Shown here piece by piece: positions 39,400-48,323 of a stretch of DNA of 64,000 bases. Position 1 is the first letter of the stretch, and every line of letters begins with the position of its first letter. The stretch lies in NCBI GenBank assembly GCA_934756675.1, contig CAKVLG010000004.1, positions 1 to 64,000 on the forward strand, in the 5' to 3' direction. The translations under genes and the position numbers were made by a program. The DNA is from an uncultured Clostridia bacterium (GTDB lineage Bacteria; Bacillota; Clostridia; Christensenellales; UBA1242). The notes under the pieces are model-generated. The model was not told the origin of the DNA. It searched no databases and saw only the letters and a program-made list of their open reading frames with translations.

Positions 39400-41520
39400 T
39401 TAAATATTTGGTTCAAAATCGATGTGTCTTGTTATTACATCAACCATAACAAGTTTAACAGATATTCTTTGACCGATACGGTATTGATTGTTTTTACCAA
39501 ACATAGCAAACTTAACAGGGTCGAATACATAGTTATCTCTTGGTAATTTTTCTTTATAAATAAAGCCTTCAATGGTGTTGTCGAGTTCAACATAAATACC
39601 ACCTTGCGTTACACCAGAGATTTTTCCTTCGAACACTTGACCAATCTTGCCGGCCATAAATTCAGTTTTCTTTTGATCATCAACAGTTCGCTCTGCCTCG
39701 TCCGCAACGCGCTCGGTTAAACTTGATTGCTCACTAACTTCAAGCACATAAGATTCGAGTGCAAGTCTGTTTGATGGCAATTTATCGTCAATACATTTTT
39801 TAATAATTCTGTGAATAGTCAAATCTGGATAACGTCTAATTGGCGAAGTAAAGTGGCAATAATCCTTAAGCGCCAAACCAAAATGTCCAAGATTTTCTGG
39901 AGCATACCTTGCTTTTTGCATAGATCTAAGCATAACTTTTGAAATCGCCTCACTATATTCCTTATCTTCACTTTCTAACAGCACTTTTTGGAAGTCCTTA
40001 GGTTTTTGTCCACCAGACATTTTTATCGAAAAACTAGCTGCAAATTGTTTAAAGGCTTTTATTCTTTCCATTGTTGGAATCTCGTGCACACGGTATACAA
40101 ATGGTACACCAAGATTAGAAAAATGTGCAGCGACGACTTCGTTTGTAACAACCATAAATTGCTCAATCATTCTGTCAGACAAATTGCGTGGTTTTTTAAT
40201 TATATCAACAGTTTCGTACTTGTCGTTAACGATAACTGCGGTTTCTGGCAAATCAAAATCCAATTGACCTGCATCATCGCGGCGTTTTAACAAAATTTTT
40301 GCAAGTTCAGCCGCATTATCTAGCATAGGTACTATTTTTTTGTATTTTTCACGCAATTGTTTGTCGCCGTCAAAGATTTTTGTTACGGCGGTATATGTCA
40401 TGCGGAAGTCAGATTTAATAATACCTTTTGTTATTTTATGATTTAAAATGTTTCCTTGTTTATCAATATCCATAACGACAGAAAGCGTCAAACGTTCTTC
40501 GTCTGGATTTAGTGAACACATGCCGTTCGAAAGTTCAACAGGTAACATTGGCAAGACCATATCTGGAAAATATACACTTGTACCACGATGAAAAGCTTCT
40601 TTGTCTATTTCGCCATTTTCTTTCACATAGTGCGAAACATCGGCAATATGGACATACAATCTATAATTATCACCCTTACGCTCAACATTAATAGCATCAT
40701 CAAAGTCCCTAGCATCTTCGCCATCAATTGTTATAGTTAATGTATTTCTAAAATCTGTTCGCCCTTCTCTATCTTGGTCAGTGATTGGCACTGCAACCTT
40801 TTTTGCTTCATTTTCTACAATGTCAGAAAATTCTTCACGCAAATTAAAGCTGCGGATAATAGAAAGTGTCGAAACTTTTACGTTGCTAGCATCGCCAATA
40901 ACTTCTTCAATTTCACCTTGCGCCATGCGTGACCTTGATGGATATTCAAGAATTTTGACAACAACTTTTGTATTATTTGTCGCACCATGCACTTTGTCAA
41001 TTGGAATAAATATCGATTCGGTAATTCGTTTGTCATCTGGAATAACAATGTTAATACCACTATTTTCTTGCAACAAACCAACAAGTGTCGTCACTCCACG
41101 GCTCACAATTTTAATTACTTCTGCTTCGTTAGAACTTGAATATTGTGGCTTATGATTGCCTTTTACCTTTTTGGTTTTAAGTGGCTTAATAAGAACTGTG
41201 TCGCCATGGACAGCACCATTTAACATACGTTCTGGAATAAAGAAATCGTCGCTAGTCTCATTTTCAACCTTGGCAAAGGCATACCCTTTCGTCGTTCCAA
41301 TAATTGTAGCTTTTTTGATAGCTGTATTTTCTGGTAAAGTATATTTTTCACGCGCAGACTTAACCAGCTTGCCCGACTTGCAAAGTTCATTAACAGCCGT
41401 AGCAACTGCTTGCTTATCAAAGTTGTTACGAATACCCATAATTTTATAGATTTGGTCAATCGTTATATACTTATGTTTGGAATTCACGATCATTTCAAAT
41501 ACTTTATCAACAAAGTTCAT
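39400..41520 (-). CDS. rnr: Ribonuclease R (3'-5' exoribonuclease)
   Basis: 706 residues: an N-terminal helix-turn-helix region (about 1-65), cold-shock domains, the RNB catalytic domain with TITIDGEDARDFDDAINV (catalytic Asp cluster), SHYVKENGEID and the GHFGLALKDYCHFTSPIRRY signature, and a C-terminal S1 domain (about 620-700). It degrades structured RNA and assists tmRNA-mediated decay; rnr-smpB-ssrA is the classical Bacillota order. The 178-bp space to smpB holds the smpB promoter and a gcggttttt/aaaaccgc inverted repeat. Confidence 0.96.
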   Translation of the reverse strand: MNFVDKVFEMIVNSKHKYITIDQIYKIMGIRNNFDKQAVATAVNELCKSGKLVKSAREKYTLPENTAIKKATIIGTTKGYAFAKVENETSDDFFIPERMLNGAVHGDTVLIKPLKTKKVKGNHKPQYSSSNEAEVIKIVSRGVTTLVGLLQENSGINIVIPDDKRITESIFIPIDKVHGATNNTKVVVKILEYPSRSRMAQGEIEEVIGDASNVKVSTLSIIRSFNLREEFSDIVENEAKKVAVPITDQDREGRTDFRNTLTITIDGEDARDFDDAINVERKGDNYRLYVHIADVSHYVKENGEIDKEAFHRGTSVYFPDMVLPMLPVELSNGMCSLNPDEERLTLSVVMDIDKQGNILNHKITKGIIKSDFRMTYTAVTKIFDGDKQLREKYKKIVPMLDNAAELAKILLKRRDDAGQLDFDLPETAVIVNDKYETVDIIKKPRNLSDRMIEQFMVVTNEVVAAHFSNLGVPFVYRVHEIPTMERIKAFKQFAASFSIKMSGGQKPKDFQKVLLESEDKEYSEAISKVMLRSMQKARYAPENLGHFGLALKDYCHFTSPIRRYPDLTIHRIIKKCIDDKLPSNRLALESYVLEVSEQSSLTERVADEAERTVDDQKKTEFMAGKIGQVFEGKISGVTQGGIYVELDNTIEGFIYKEKLPRDNYVFDPVKFAMFGKNNQYRIGQRISVKLVMVDVITRHIDFEPNI

Positions 41521-41529
41521 TTCTTTCTC

Positions 41530-42237
41530 CTAAATGTGATATTTTTTTATTGTTTCTTTCCAAAAACGTTTACGCTTGAATACTTCAAGAATAGCAAACC
41601 AACCAATAGCCACACCTAAAAATGTCAAGCTTGGCCAAGTTGCAAGTTTTGGAAAACAACAAATTTTTACAATAAAATAGATAATGCTATAAAGCATCAT
41701 TGCAAAGCAATCACCAAGCAATTCCATCTCGTTACGCTTTGAACAAAAGCAAACAATGGCAGTTGCGATTGTCACGCATGAAAGCATACAAGGTACAGCA
41801 ATCGCATATGCCCAGCCAAAAGCAAACCCTAGCATATAGTGGTTATAAGCATCAATAAAAATCAAGAAAATGGACACAACAATACTTGTCCACTTAATAT
41901 TTTTTATGTATCTGTTTGTGTTAGAATTAAAAGGCGAAATAAACACTACATAAAATACAAATATTGCAGCTAGTGCATATGGAAACCAATATGGCGAAGT
42001 CTTAAAAATTAAGTTTTGCGCCAAGCACAATAGTGACGCCAATATGCAAATAACACGCATAATTGAAATCCATGTTTTCTTTTTTATAATTTCTTTGTAT
42101 GCATAGTCTGGATAACTATATTTATTTTTCTCTGCCTGTCTGCTCTCGTCACCAACAAACTTGCCACAAAGCGGACAGTTATTAAGGTCAGAAGAGACTT
42201 CAACATTACAAGATGGACAACGTTTAATTTCCGGCAT
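41530..42237 (-). CDS. Zinc-ribbon membrane protein (DUF6320-like)
   Basis: 235 residues. The N-terminal zinc ribbon CPSCNVEVSSDLNNCPLCG is followed by a polar linker and about six membrane helices (about 55-220). It overlaps the upstream acyltransferase-like gene by 14 bp. Similar pairs of a condensation-type enzyme and a zinc-ribbon membrane protein occur in gut Clostridia; the DUF6320 name is from memory and tentative. A role in membrane lipid or glycolipid modification is inferred from the partner. Confidence 0.65.
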   Translation of the reverse strand: MPEIKRCPSCNVEVSSDLNNCPLCGKFVGDESRQAEKNKYSYPDYAYKEIIKKKTWISIMRVICILASLLCLAQNLIFKTSPYWFPYALAAIFVFYVVFISPFNSNTNRYIKNIKWTSIVVSIFLIFIDAYNHYMLGFAFGWAYAIAVPCMLSCVTIATAIVCFCSKRNEMELLGDCFAMMLYSIIYFIVKICCFPKLATWPSLTFLGVAIGWFAILEVFKRKRFWKETIKKYHI

Positions 42238-43666
42238 ATAAATCCCTCCTATTAGATTCTACTTTAACATCAACGCCAAGGCTGACAAGCAATGTGGCAA
42301 TATCACGCTCTGTCACACTTTCACTTATTTTTGAAGAAATTGTTAGCGTCAAAATATCGCCATATGTCGCAACACCAATAGCTTTGCCATTATGCTTGCT
42401 TCTGCCAAGGTTAACCTCATAACGCTCGATATATTTCTCAAAAATATCTGGAACATCAATCTTTCCAACATTGCTAATTGCAAGCGTCTGATAATTTTCG
42501 CCCATGTAATTAAAACACAATTTCATAATTGGGTTTTTAAGAAATAATGGTATTGCCTTTATAATAACATTCTTTTGCAAGGCAACATTTGCATTGATAT
42601 TTGCTTGCAAAAACTTTTTATCGACACCATCGAGTGCTGTTTTTGTTATTTGCATAGTTTCTTCAAGCGATTTTTGTTCAAGTGGCATTTCAATATTAAG
42701 GTACGAAGAAAAGTTGCGTAATGTTTGACTGCCAAATGTAGAACGCAAATCAATAGGAACAGAAATTCTAACTGGTTTTTTCGACCCGTTTCTCTTACTA
42801 TTAACAGCATAACCAACAATTGCCGCTAAAAACGCGCCAATTTTCATTCCATAAGAATGTGCAACTTCTTTAAGTTTGCTTGCACTCATAACAAGCGTAG
42901 TGGTGTTAATTACACCAGCTGGAAAAAGCGTACCTTTAATCTTGTACGCGGCATGTTCTTTTGGCCTTTTGAGCTTTTCTTTTGTATAGTTAGCCAAAAA
43001 CGAGTCTTCAATCTCACTGGCAGCTGGCAAATCTTTTGCACTTGCACAATTCTTGTACTCTTCTATTTTTTCGCCTTTAATAACCAAATATCGGGCTATA
43101 AGCGAGTTTAAAAAGAACATCGCACCGCGACCATCGGTAAGCGCATGAAAACACTCGAGTGACAACCTGTAATCGGTATACAAAACACGAATAAGGTGTG
43201 CATTAGAATTAGACAAATCAAATGGCTGGCAAGGAAACGCTGTTTCCCTTTCAATAAATAAATCATGGAAGTTGATTTCAAAATAGTTCCAAAAGAACCC
43301 CGACTTAATCGACACATTGAACGATGGAAATCTAATAAGAACATCATTTAATGCTTGTTGCAAAACCAATGGGTCAATCTTGTCTTTCATAATGGCAGAT
43401 ACTCTGAAAACAAAGTTCCAATCACGCCCACGTGCTGGTGGATAAATCATTGCAGCATTATCAAGCCTAAACCAATTGGCAACACGCCCCATTTTTGGAT
43501 CTAGGTTGCTGAGCTTATATATTTCTTCTTCTTTTGCTTTTCGCGCAAGTTTTTGCTCACGGCGAATATTTTTTTTCAATTGAGCAATAGCAAGGCGTCT
43601 GCTCTTACTTTCTGCTTTTTTTAACTTTTTATTTTTCATTTTAACGTCTTTCGCTTTTTGTTTCAT
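42224..43666 (-). CDS. Condensation-domain/acyltransferase-like protein
   Basis: 480 residues. A Lys/Arg-rich N-terminal 45-residue tail is followed by a CoA-dependent acyltransferase fold. The catalytic HxxxDG-type motif is in ECFHALTDGRGAMFFL, and VRISVPIDLRSTFGSQTLRNF matches the late DFGWG-type region of alcohol acetyltransferase/condensation enzymes. It has no carrier-protein partner here. Coupled to the zinc-ribbon membrane protein by a 14-bp overlap. The acceptor and donor are unknown. No clear ribosome site, so the exact start could be ATG 43639. Confidence 0.7.
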   Translation of the reverse strand: MKQKAKDVKMKNKKLKKAESKSRRLAIAQLKKNIRREQKLARKAKEEEIYKLSNLDPKMGRVANWFRLDNAAMIYPPARGRDWNFVFRVSAIMKDKIDPLVLQQALNDVLIRFPSFNVSIKSGFFWNYFEINFHDLFIERETAFPCQPFDLSNSNAHLIRVLYTDYRLSLECFHALTDGRGAMFFLNSLIARYLVIKGEKIEEYKNCASAKDLPAASEIEDSFLANYTKEKLKRPKEHAAYKIKGTLFPAGVINTTTLVMSASKLKEVAHSYGMKIGAFLAAIVGYAVNSKRNGSKKPVRISVPIDLRSTFGSQTLRNFSSYLNIEMPLEQKSLEETMQITKTALDGVDKKFLQANINANVALQKNVIIKAIPLFLKNPIMKLCFNYMGENYQTLAISNVGKIDVPDIFEKYIERYEVNLGRSKHNGKAIGVATYGDILTLTISSKISESVTERDIATLLVSLGVDVKVESNRRDLYAGN

Positions 43667-43726
43667 AGTAATAGTTTAACAATTATGCACATAAAAGTCT
43701 ATTTATTTAACAGCAAAATTTGGAAA

Positions 43727-43920
43727 CTTCGCTTTCTGCACCTATGCCTCGCTTCAAAATACGCCGCACCTTAACTTTCTTTACTCGTCTTTCATTTAAA
43801 CAAGAACACGGATAGAAAACCCTTATCCGCGACCTTGTTTAAGCAAAATTCATCGTAAATTTAAGTCAATCTGCTGCTATACTGCACAATGTATTTTCAT
43901 TAACATGGCATTATGTTGCC
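43727..43920 (-). repeat. 190-bp dispersed repeat, copy B (inverted relative to copy A)
   Basis: The reverse complement aligns to 31751-31945 with scattered substitutions. The imperfect stem is kept (ttaaacaag/cttgtttaa and gcggata/tatccg). It lies just upstream of two REP units and hairpin copy 4. Confidence 0.75.
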
Positions 43921-43937
43921 ACCTATCTACAGTGTCT

Positions 43938-44050
43938 GTCATCTTGAGCGAAATGAAATCTGAGATAATTTTAAAGCTTGCACTACAATAGCTGTCGGTA
44001 CATAATTCCCGTCATCTTGAGCGGAGCAAAGCGAAGTCGAAAGATCTACT
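43938..44050 (+). repeat. Two REP-like units (gtcatcttgagcg)
   Basis: Unit 1 starts at 43938 and runs into gaaatgaaatctgag; unit 2 at 44011 reads gtcatcttgagcggagcaaa then gcgaagtcgaaagatctact. The unit is of a type widely scattered in gut bacterial genomes. Together with copy B and hairpin copy 4 these explain the 537-bp gap 43667-44203. Confidence 0.7.
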
Positions 44051-44077
44051 TCATGTTAATAGTACTGCTAGCAAAAA

Positions 44078-44200
44078 GTTGCAAAATTTCGATATTATAG
44101 AAAGAAATAAAAAAATCTCAGGCAGGCGTATACTTAAGCGTATATAACTGTCTGAGATTTTTTTAATTTCTGCACTAGAATGCAAAATTTTGCTGCGAAA
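44078..44200. repeat. Hairpin repeat element, copy 4, abutting rplQ
   Basis: Near-palindromic: the left half gcaaaatttcgatattatag and the right half ctagaatgcaaaattttgc flank the hairpin aaatctcaggcag...ctgtctgagattt, with inner arms tatac/gtata (44129-44144). It ends 3 bp before the rplQ stop codon and likely terminates the alpha operon. Confidence 0.75.
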
Positions 44201-44203
44201 ACA

Positions 44204-44713
44204 CTAGACTAATTCAACAATAGCCATCTGCGCATTATCACCACGTCTAACTGTTGTCTTTAAAACGCGTGTGTAACCGCCTTTTGTTCCCTTTTCTGCT
44301 GCTCTTGTAGCATACTTAGGAGCGATTTCGTCGAACATCTTTTCGATTAAAGGCATTTCGATACCTTTTGTTCTAGCATCAAATGCTTCTTTCTTTTCGC
44401 CTTTAGCTCTTACTTCTTTTCTGTCTTTTAATACAGCTAAAAGTTTTCTACGAGCGTTAAGTTTTTTAACGCCATCTTTAGAAACTGTAATTGTTTTTTC
44501 TTTACCTTTTTCATCAACTACTTTCTTTTCGCTTGTAACAACATCTTCATAACCAGAAATAGCGATTGTGATGCATTTTTCTGCCATGCGTGATACTTGT
44601 TTAGCACGATCAAGTGTAGTTTCGATTCTACCATACCAAAGAAGATCACTAACTTGGTTATTTAAAAGTGCAAGTCTTTGGTCGGTTGGTTTACCTAATT
44701 TTTGCGTATTCAT
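44204..44713 (-). CDS. rplQ: 50S ribosomal protein L17, with insertion
   Basis: 169 residues, against about 115-130 usually. The start (KLGKPTDQRLALLNNQVSDLL) and end (RGDNAQMAIVELV) are L17. The middle carries a lysine-rich insertion of about 40 residues (about 55-100, KVVDEKGKEKTITV). L17 lines the peptide exit region. Last gene of the alpha operon. Confidence 0.93.
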   Translation of the reverse strand: MNTQKLGKPTDQRLALLNNQVSDLLWYGRIETTLDRAKQVSRMAEKCITIAISGYEDVVTSEKKVVDEKGKEKTITVSKDGVKKLNARRKLLAVLKDRKEVRAKGEKKEAFDARTKGIEMPLIEKMFDEIAPKYATRAAEKGTKGGYTRVLKTTVRRGDNAQMAIVELV

Positions 44714-44724
44714 ACTTATTCTCC

Positions 44725-45678
44725 TTATTCTTCTTTGGTCTTAAGAGATAATCCAAGACTTTCAAGTTTATGAATAACTTCATCAAGTGATTTTCTACCT
44801 AAGTTTTTAACCTTTAACATATCGTCTTCAGACTTTTTGATCAAATCTTCAACAGTGTTAATAGCTGCTCTCTTCAAGCAGTTAAATGAACGAACTGAAA
44901 GATCAAGATCTTCAATGCTCATGCTCATAAGCTTTTGAACTTTATCTTCTTCACGGCTAACAAGAATAGATGTGTTTGCCATTGAATCTACAAGGTCAAT
45001 GAACAAGCCAAAATATTCATTCAAGAGTTTTGCAGAAAGAGAAATAACTTCTTTTGCAGAAACTGTTCCGTTAGTGTGAACGTTAAGTGTAAGCTTGTCA
45101 TAGTCGATACTTTGACCAACACGTGCACTTTCTACTTCATAAGAAGCACCACGAACTGGTGTGAAAAGACTATCGATTGCGATAAAGCCAATTGGAAGAC
45201 TCATATCTTTATTCTTTTCAGCAGAAACATAACCTCTGCCACGGCCAACGTTGATTTCCATATCAAGAACGCCATCTGTTTCAAGAGTACAAATATAAAG
45301 GTCAGGATTTAATACCTTTACTTCGTCATCTGGAGTGATGTCGCCAGCTGTAACAACACATGGACCTTTAGCTTTAAGTCTGATTGTTTTCTTAAAGTTT
45401 TTATCATCAGAAGATGTTTTAACAGCTAAGCTCTTAATGTTAAGAACGATTTCTGTAATATCTTCTTTGCAACCTTTAAGTGTTGAAAACTCGTGTTCAA
45501 CACCTGCAATTCTGATGCTTGTTGCAGCAGCACCAGGCAAACTAGAGAGTAAAACTCTTCTAAGTGCGTTACCAATAGTAACACCGAAACCTTTTTCAAG
45601 TGGTTCGAGAACAAACTTAGCGCAAGCACCATTTTGTTCCTCTGTACATTCAATTCTAGGTTTTTCAATTTCTAACAT
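44725..45678 (-). CDS. rpoA: RNA polymerase subunit alpha
   Basis: 317 residues: the N-terminal assembly domain (EPLEKGFGVTIGNALRRVLLSSLPG), then a linker and the C-terminal alpha-CTD (SVRSFNCLKRAAINTVEDL, VKNLGRKSLDEV) that contacts UP elements and activators. Canonical length and position between rpsD and rplQ. Confidence 0.97.
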   Translation of the reverse strand: MLEIEKPRIECTEEQNGACAKFVLEPLEKGFGVTIGNALRRVLLSSLPGAAATSIRIAGVEHEFSTLKGCKEDITEIVLNIKSLAVKTSSDDKNFKKTIRLKAKGPCVVTAGDITPDDEVKVLNPDLYICTLETDGVLDMEINVGRGRGYVSAEKNKDMSLPIGFIAIDSLFTPVRGASYEVESARVGQSIDYDKLTLNVHTNGTVSAKEVISLSAKLLNEYFGLFIDLVDSMANTSILVSREEDKVQKLMSMSIEDLDLSVRSFNCLKRAAINTVEDLIKKSEDDMLKVKNLGRKSLDEVIHKLESLGLSLKTKEE

Positions 45679-45699
45679 AAAATACCCTCCAATATGTTA

Positions 45700-46320
45700 T
45701 TACTTAGAATAAAGCTCGATAATCAAGTGTTCCTCAATGTTCAAGTCAATATCATCACGTTGTGGTAACGCAATAACTTTACCAGTAAGCTTTTCTGGAG
45801 AAAATTCTAACCATTTAGGAAGAATAACTCTAGAATCTTTAACTTTTGCAAATGGAGCTTTCTTTTGTTTGTTCTCTTTTACAGCAATAACATCATTAAG
45901 AGAAACTAAGTAAGATGGAATGTTAACGTTTTTACCATTTACAGTAAAGTGACCATGGTTAACAAGTTGTCTTGCTTCAGCACGGCTAGCAGCAAAACCC
46001 ATTCTGTAAACAACATTGTCAAGTCTTCTTTCCAAAAGACTAAGCATGTTTTCACCAGTCTTACCTCTCATGGTTTCAGCCATTTCATAGTAACCATGGA
46101 ATTGTTTTTCTTGAAGGCCATAAGCTCTTTTAACTTTTTGTTTTTCTCTAAGCTGAGTTAAGTATTCAGAAGGTTTCTTACGAGCGCCAGCGTGAACTCC
46201 AGGTATAACTGGTCTGCGTTCCATAGCACATTTTTTGCTTAAACATCTATCGCCCTTTAAGAACAATTTAGTACCTTCTCTTCTGCATAATCTGCAGTCT
46301 GCGTCAATATACTTTGCCAT
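45700..46320 (-). CDS. rpsD: 30S ribosomal protein S4, zinc-binding form
   Basis: 206 residues. The N-terminus has four cysteines (DCRLCRREGT, RCLSKKCAM) forming the zinc site of the C-plus form; the S4 RNA-binding domain follows (RLDNVVYRMGFAASRAEARQLVNHGH). S4 nucleates 30S assembly and represses its operon in many bacteria. Confidence 0.97.
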   Translation of the reverse strand: MAKYIDADCRLCRREGTKLFLKGDRCLSKKCAMERRPVIPGVHAGARKKPSEYLTQLREKQKVKRAYGLQEKQFHGYYEMAETMRGKTGENMLSLLERRLDNVVYRMGFAASRAEARQLVNHGHFTVNGKNVNIPSYLVSLNDVIAVKENKQKKAPFAKVKDSRVILPKWLEFSPEKLTGKVIALPQRDDIDLNIEEHLIIELYSK

Positions 46321-46331
46321 TTTATCTCTCC

Positions 46332-46724
46332 TTATACTCTTCTACGTTTTGGTGGACGACAACCATTATGGGCAAGTGGTGTTACATCACGAATGAGTGT
46401 AACTTCCATGTCAGCATTAGCTAAGCTTCTGATGGCATTTTCCTTACCTGAACCAGCGCCTTTAACATAAACTTCAACAGATTTAACACCATAAGTATCT
46501 CTTGCAGCCTTTGCAGCTTTTTCGCAAGCTTGACCAGCAGCAAATGGAGTGCTCTTTCTGCTACCTTTGTAGCCGAAACCACCAGCACTTGCAGATGTAA
46601 GAGTGTTACCGTTTACATCTGTTACTGTTACGATTGTATTGTTAAAAGAAGATTGTACGTGAACAATACCTTTTTCAACATTGGTCGTAATTTTACGTTT
46701 CTTTGAACTTTTTACTTGTGCCAT
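46332..46724 (-). CDS. rpsK: 30S ribosomal protein S11
   Basis: 130 residues. VHVQSSFNNTIVTVTDVNG and the C-terminal DVTPLAHNGCRPPKRRRV are S11 hallmarks. It binds the 16S platform beside S7 and contacts mRNA in the exit channel. Confidence 0.97.
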   Translation of the reverse strand: MAQVKSSKKRKITTNVEKGIVHVQSSFNNTIVTVTDVNGNTLTSASAGGFGYKGSRKSTPFAAGQACEKAAKAARDTYGVKSVEVYVKGAGSGKENAIRSLANADMEVTLIRDVTPLAHNGCRPPKRRRV

Positions 46725-46734
46725 TTTTGTCTCC

Positions 46735-47100
46735 TTATTTCTTCTTTATAGAGCTCAATCTTGGGCCCTTTCTAGTTCTAGCGTTACTACGTGTACTTTG
46801 ACCACGAACAGGCATACCCTTTCTATGTCTGATACCACGGTAACAACCGATTTCCATTAAATTTTTAATATTCATAGCAACATCTCTCTTAAGGTCACCC
46901 TCAACAACAAGATGTTTATCCATGTATTCACGGATTTTGTTGATATCTGCTTCTGTTAAATCCTTAACTCTTGTATTAGGATCAATCTTTGTAGCAGCTA
47001 AAATTTTGTTAGAAGTAACTCTTCCAACACCGTAGATGTAGGTAAGACCTATTTCTACTCTCTTTTCATTTGGTAAATCTACACCAGCAATACGTGCCAT
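46735..47100 (-). CDS. rpsM: 30S ribosomal protein S13
   Basis: 121 residues from ATG 47100 (MARIAGVDLPNEKR), which follows tggagga. GIRHRKGMPVRGQ and the basic C-terminal tail contact the P-site tRNA and bridge to the 50S subunit. A 5-codon upstream extension is not used. Confidence 0.97.
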   Translation of the reverse strand: MARIAGVDLPNEKRVEIGLTYIYGVGRVTSNKILAATKIDPNTRVKDLTEADINKIREYMDKHLVVEGDLKRDVAMNIKNLMEIGCYRGIRHRKGMPVRGQSTRSNARTRKGPRLSSIKKK

Positions 47101-47216
47101 TTTTATCCTCCACACGAATTTATTGTTTTGTTTTAATTTTATTTTAATTTATGTTTACGCCCGTCCAACAAGGGTTCCCCCTTTTGCCGCGTGAACTAAG
47201 GCGATTATTTTCAAAC

Positions 47217-47333
47217 TTAACCCTGAACTTGTTTATGTTTTGGGAATTTACTGCAAATTACTCTAACTTTACCGTTTCTTTTAATAACCTTGCAATCTTC
47301 GCAAATAGGTTTAACACTTGGTCTAACTTTCAT
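47217..47333 (-). CDS. rpmJ: 50S ribosomal protein L36, zinc-binding form
   Basis: 38 residues. MKVRPSVKPICEDCKVIKR, then CSKFPKHKQ, give the C-C-C-H zinc site of the C-plus form. It lies between infA and rpsM, the usual place. There is a ggag ribosome site before the ATG at 47333. Confidence 0.96.
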   Translation of the reverse strand: MKVRPSVKPICEDCKVIKRNGKVRVICSKFPKHKQVQG

Positions 47334-47350
47334 AATTTTTTCTCCTTTAA

Positions 47351-47569
47351 CTACTTCTTTCTCCAAATAATTCGACCTTTTGTTAAGTCGTAAGGGCTCA
47401 TTTCTAGGTTTACTGTATCACCTTCGTAAACGTGAATAAAGTTCTTCCACAATTTACCAGATAAGTATGCAGTAATGATATGTCCATTAGAAAGCTTAAC
47501 CTTAAAAGTCGCGCCTGGCATAGCTTCAACAACTACACCCTCGGTTTCAATAACATCATCTTTACTCAA
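47351..47569 (-). CDS. infA: Translation initiation factor IF-1
   Basis: 72 residues, a single S1-like OB fold. MSKDDVIETEGVVVEAMPG and LTKGRIIWRKK are typical. IF-1 blocks the A site during initiation. The start overlaps the map stop by 8 bp. Confidence 0.97.
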   Translation of the reverse strand: MSKDDVIETEGVVVEAMPGATFKVKLSNGHIITAYLSGKLWKNFIHVYEGDTVNLEMSPYDLTKGRIIWRKK

Positions 47570-48323
47570 AACTAATATCCTCCGTCTTTGTTAAAATTTC
47601 GACTCCATCTGTTTTGATTAGTACGGTGTTTTCGTAATGTGCAGAAGGCAGACCGTCCATTGTGCGACAATCCCAACCATGGAGCTTAATATTTCTCTTG
47701 CCCATATTTATCATTGGTTCAATCGCTAGGGTCATACCACTCTTAAGAACCATACCAGTTCCTTCTATGCCAACATTAGAAATAAATGGGTCTTCGTGCA
47801 TGTTTCTTCCAATACCATGACCACCCATTTCCCTAACAACGCCATAGCCATGTTTTTCAGCATGTTGCTGAACTTTTGCGCCAATATCACCAAGTCTACT
47901 ACCCTCTTTCAAATCTTTAATAGCTTCGAAAAAGCATTCCTTTGTGACTTGAATTAGCTTTAATTTTTCTGGGCTTACATTTCCGATTGGAAATGTTCTA
48001 GCGGCATCACCTTGCCAGCCCTTGTAGCTTGCGCCTACATCGACGCTCAATATCTGACCTTCTTTCAAAATGTCTTCACTTCTTGGAAAACCATGAACAA
48101 TTACATCGTCAATAGATGCACATATTGTTCCAGGAAAGCCATCATAATGCAAAAATGTAGGTTTTGCTCCTCTAGATATTATATAATCATGAGCGATTTT
48201 GTCAAGTTGCAAAGTAGAAATTCCAGGTTTAGCATTTTTTTGCATTAAATCTAGAACTTCCCCTACAATCTTTCCTGCTTCACGCATGAGTTCAATTTGT
48301 TTTCTGTCTTTTATTGTTATCAT
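47562..48323 (-). CDS. map: Methionine aminopeptidase, type I
   Basis: 253 residues. It removes the N-terminal Met from nascent proteins. The metal ligands are in place: the two Asp in LSVDVGASYKGWQGDAA, the His of GHGIGRNMHEDP, Glu in the AIEPM segment and Glu in the YENTV segment. The start overlaps the adk stop by 4 bp. Confidence 0.97.
   Translation of the reverse strand: MITIKDRKQIELMREAGKIVGEVLDLMQKNAKPGISTLQLDKIAHDYIISRGAKPTFLHYDGFPGTICASIDDVIVHGFPRSEDILKEGQILSVDVGASYKGWQGDAARTFPIGNVSPEKLKLIQVTKECFFEAIKDLKEGSRLGDIGAKVQQHAEKHGYGVVREMGGHGIGRNMHEDPFISNVGIEGTGMVLKSGMTLAIEPMINMGKRNIKLHGWDCRTMDGLPSAHYENTVLIKTDGVEILTKTEDISFE

Noticed and set aside
31612..44200. Composite transposon bounded by the repeats
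   Set aside because: The DNA between the copies is housekeeping genes and there is no transposase; the copies look like independent insertions.
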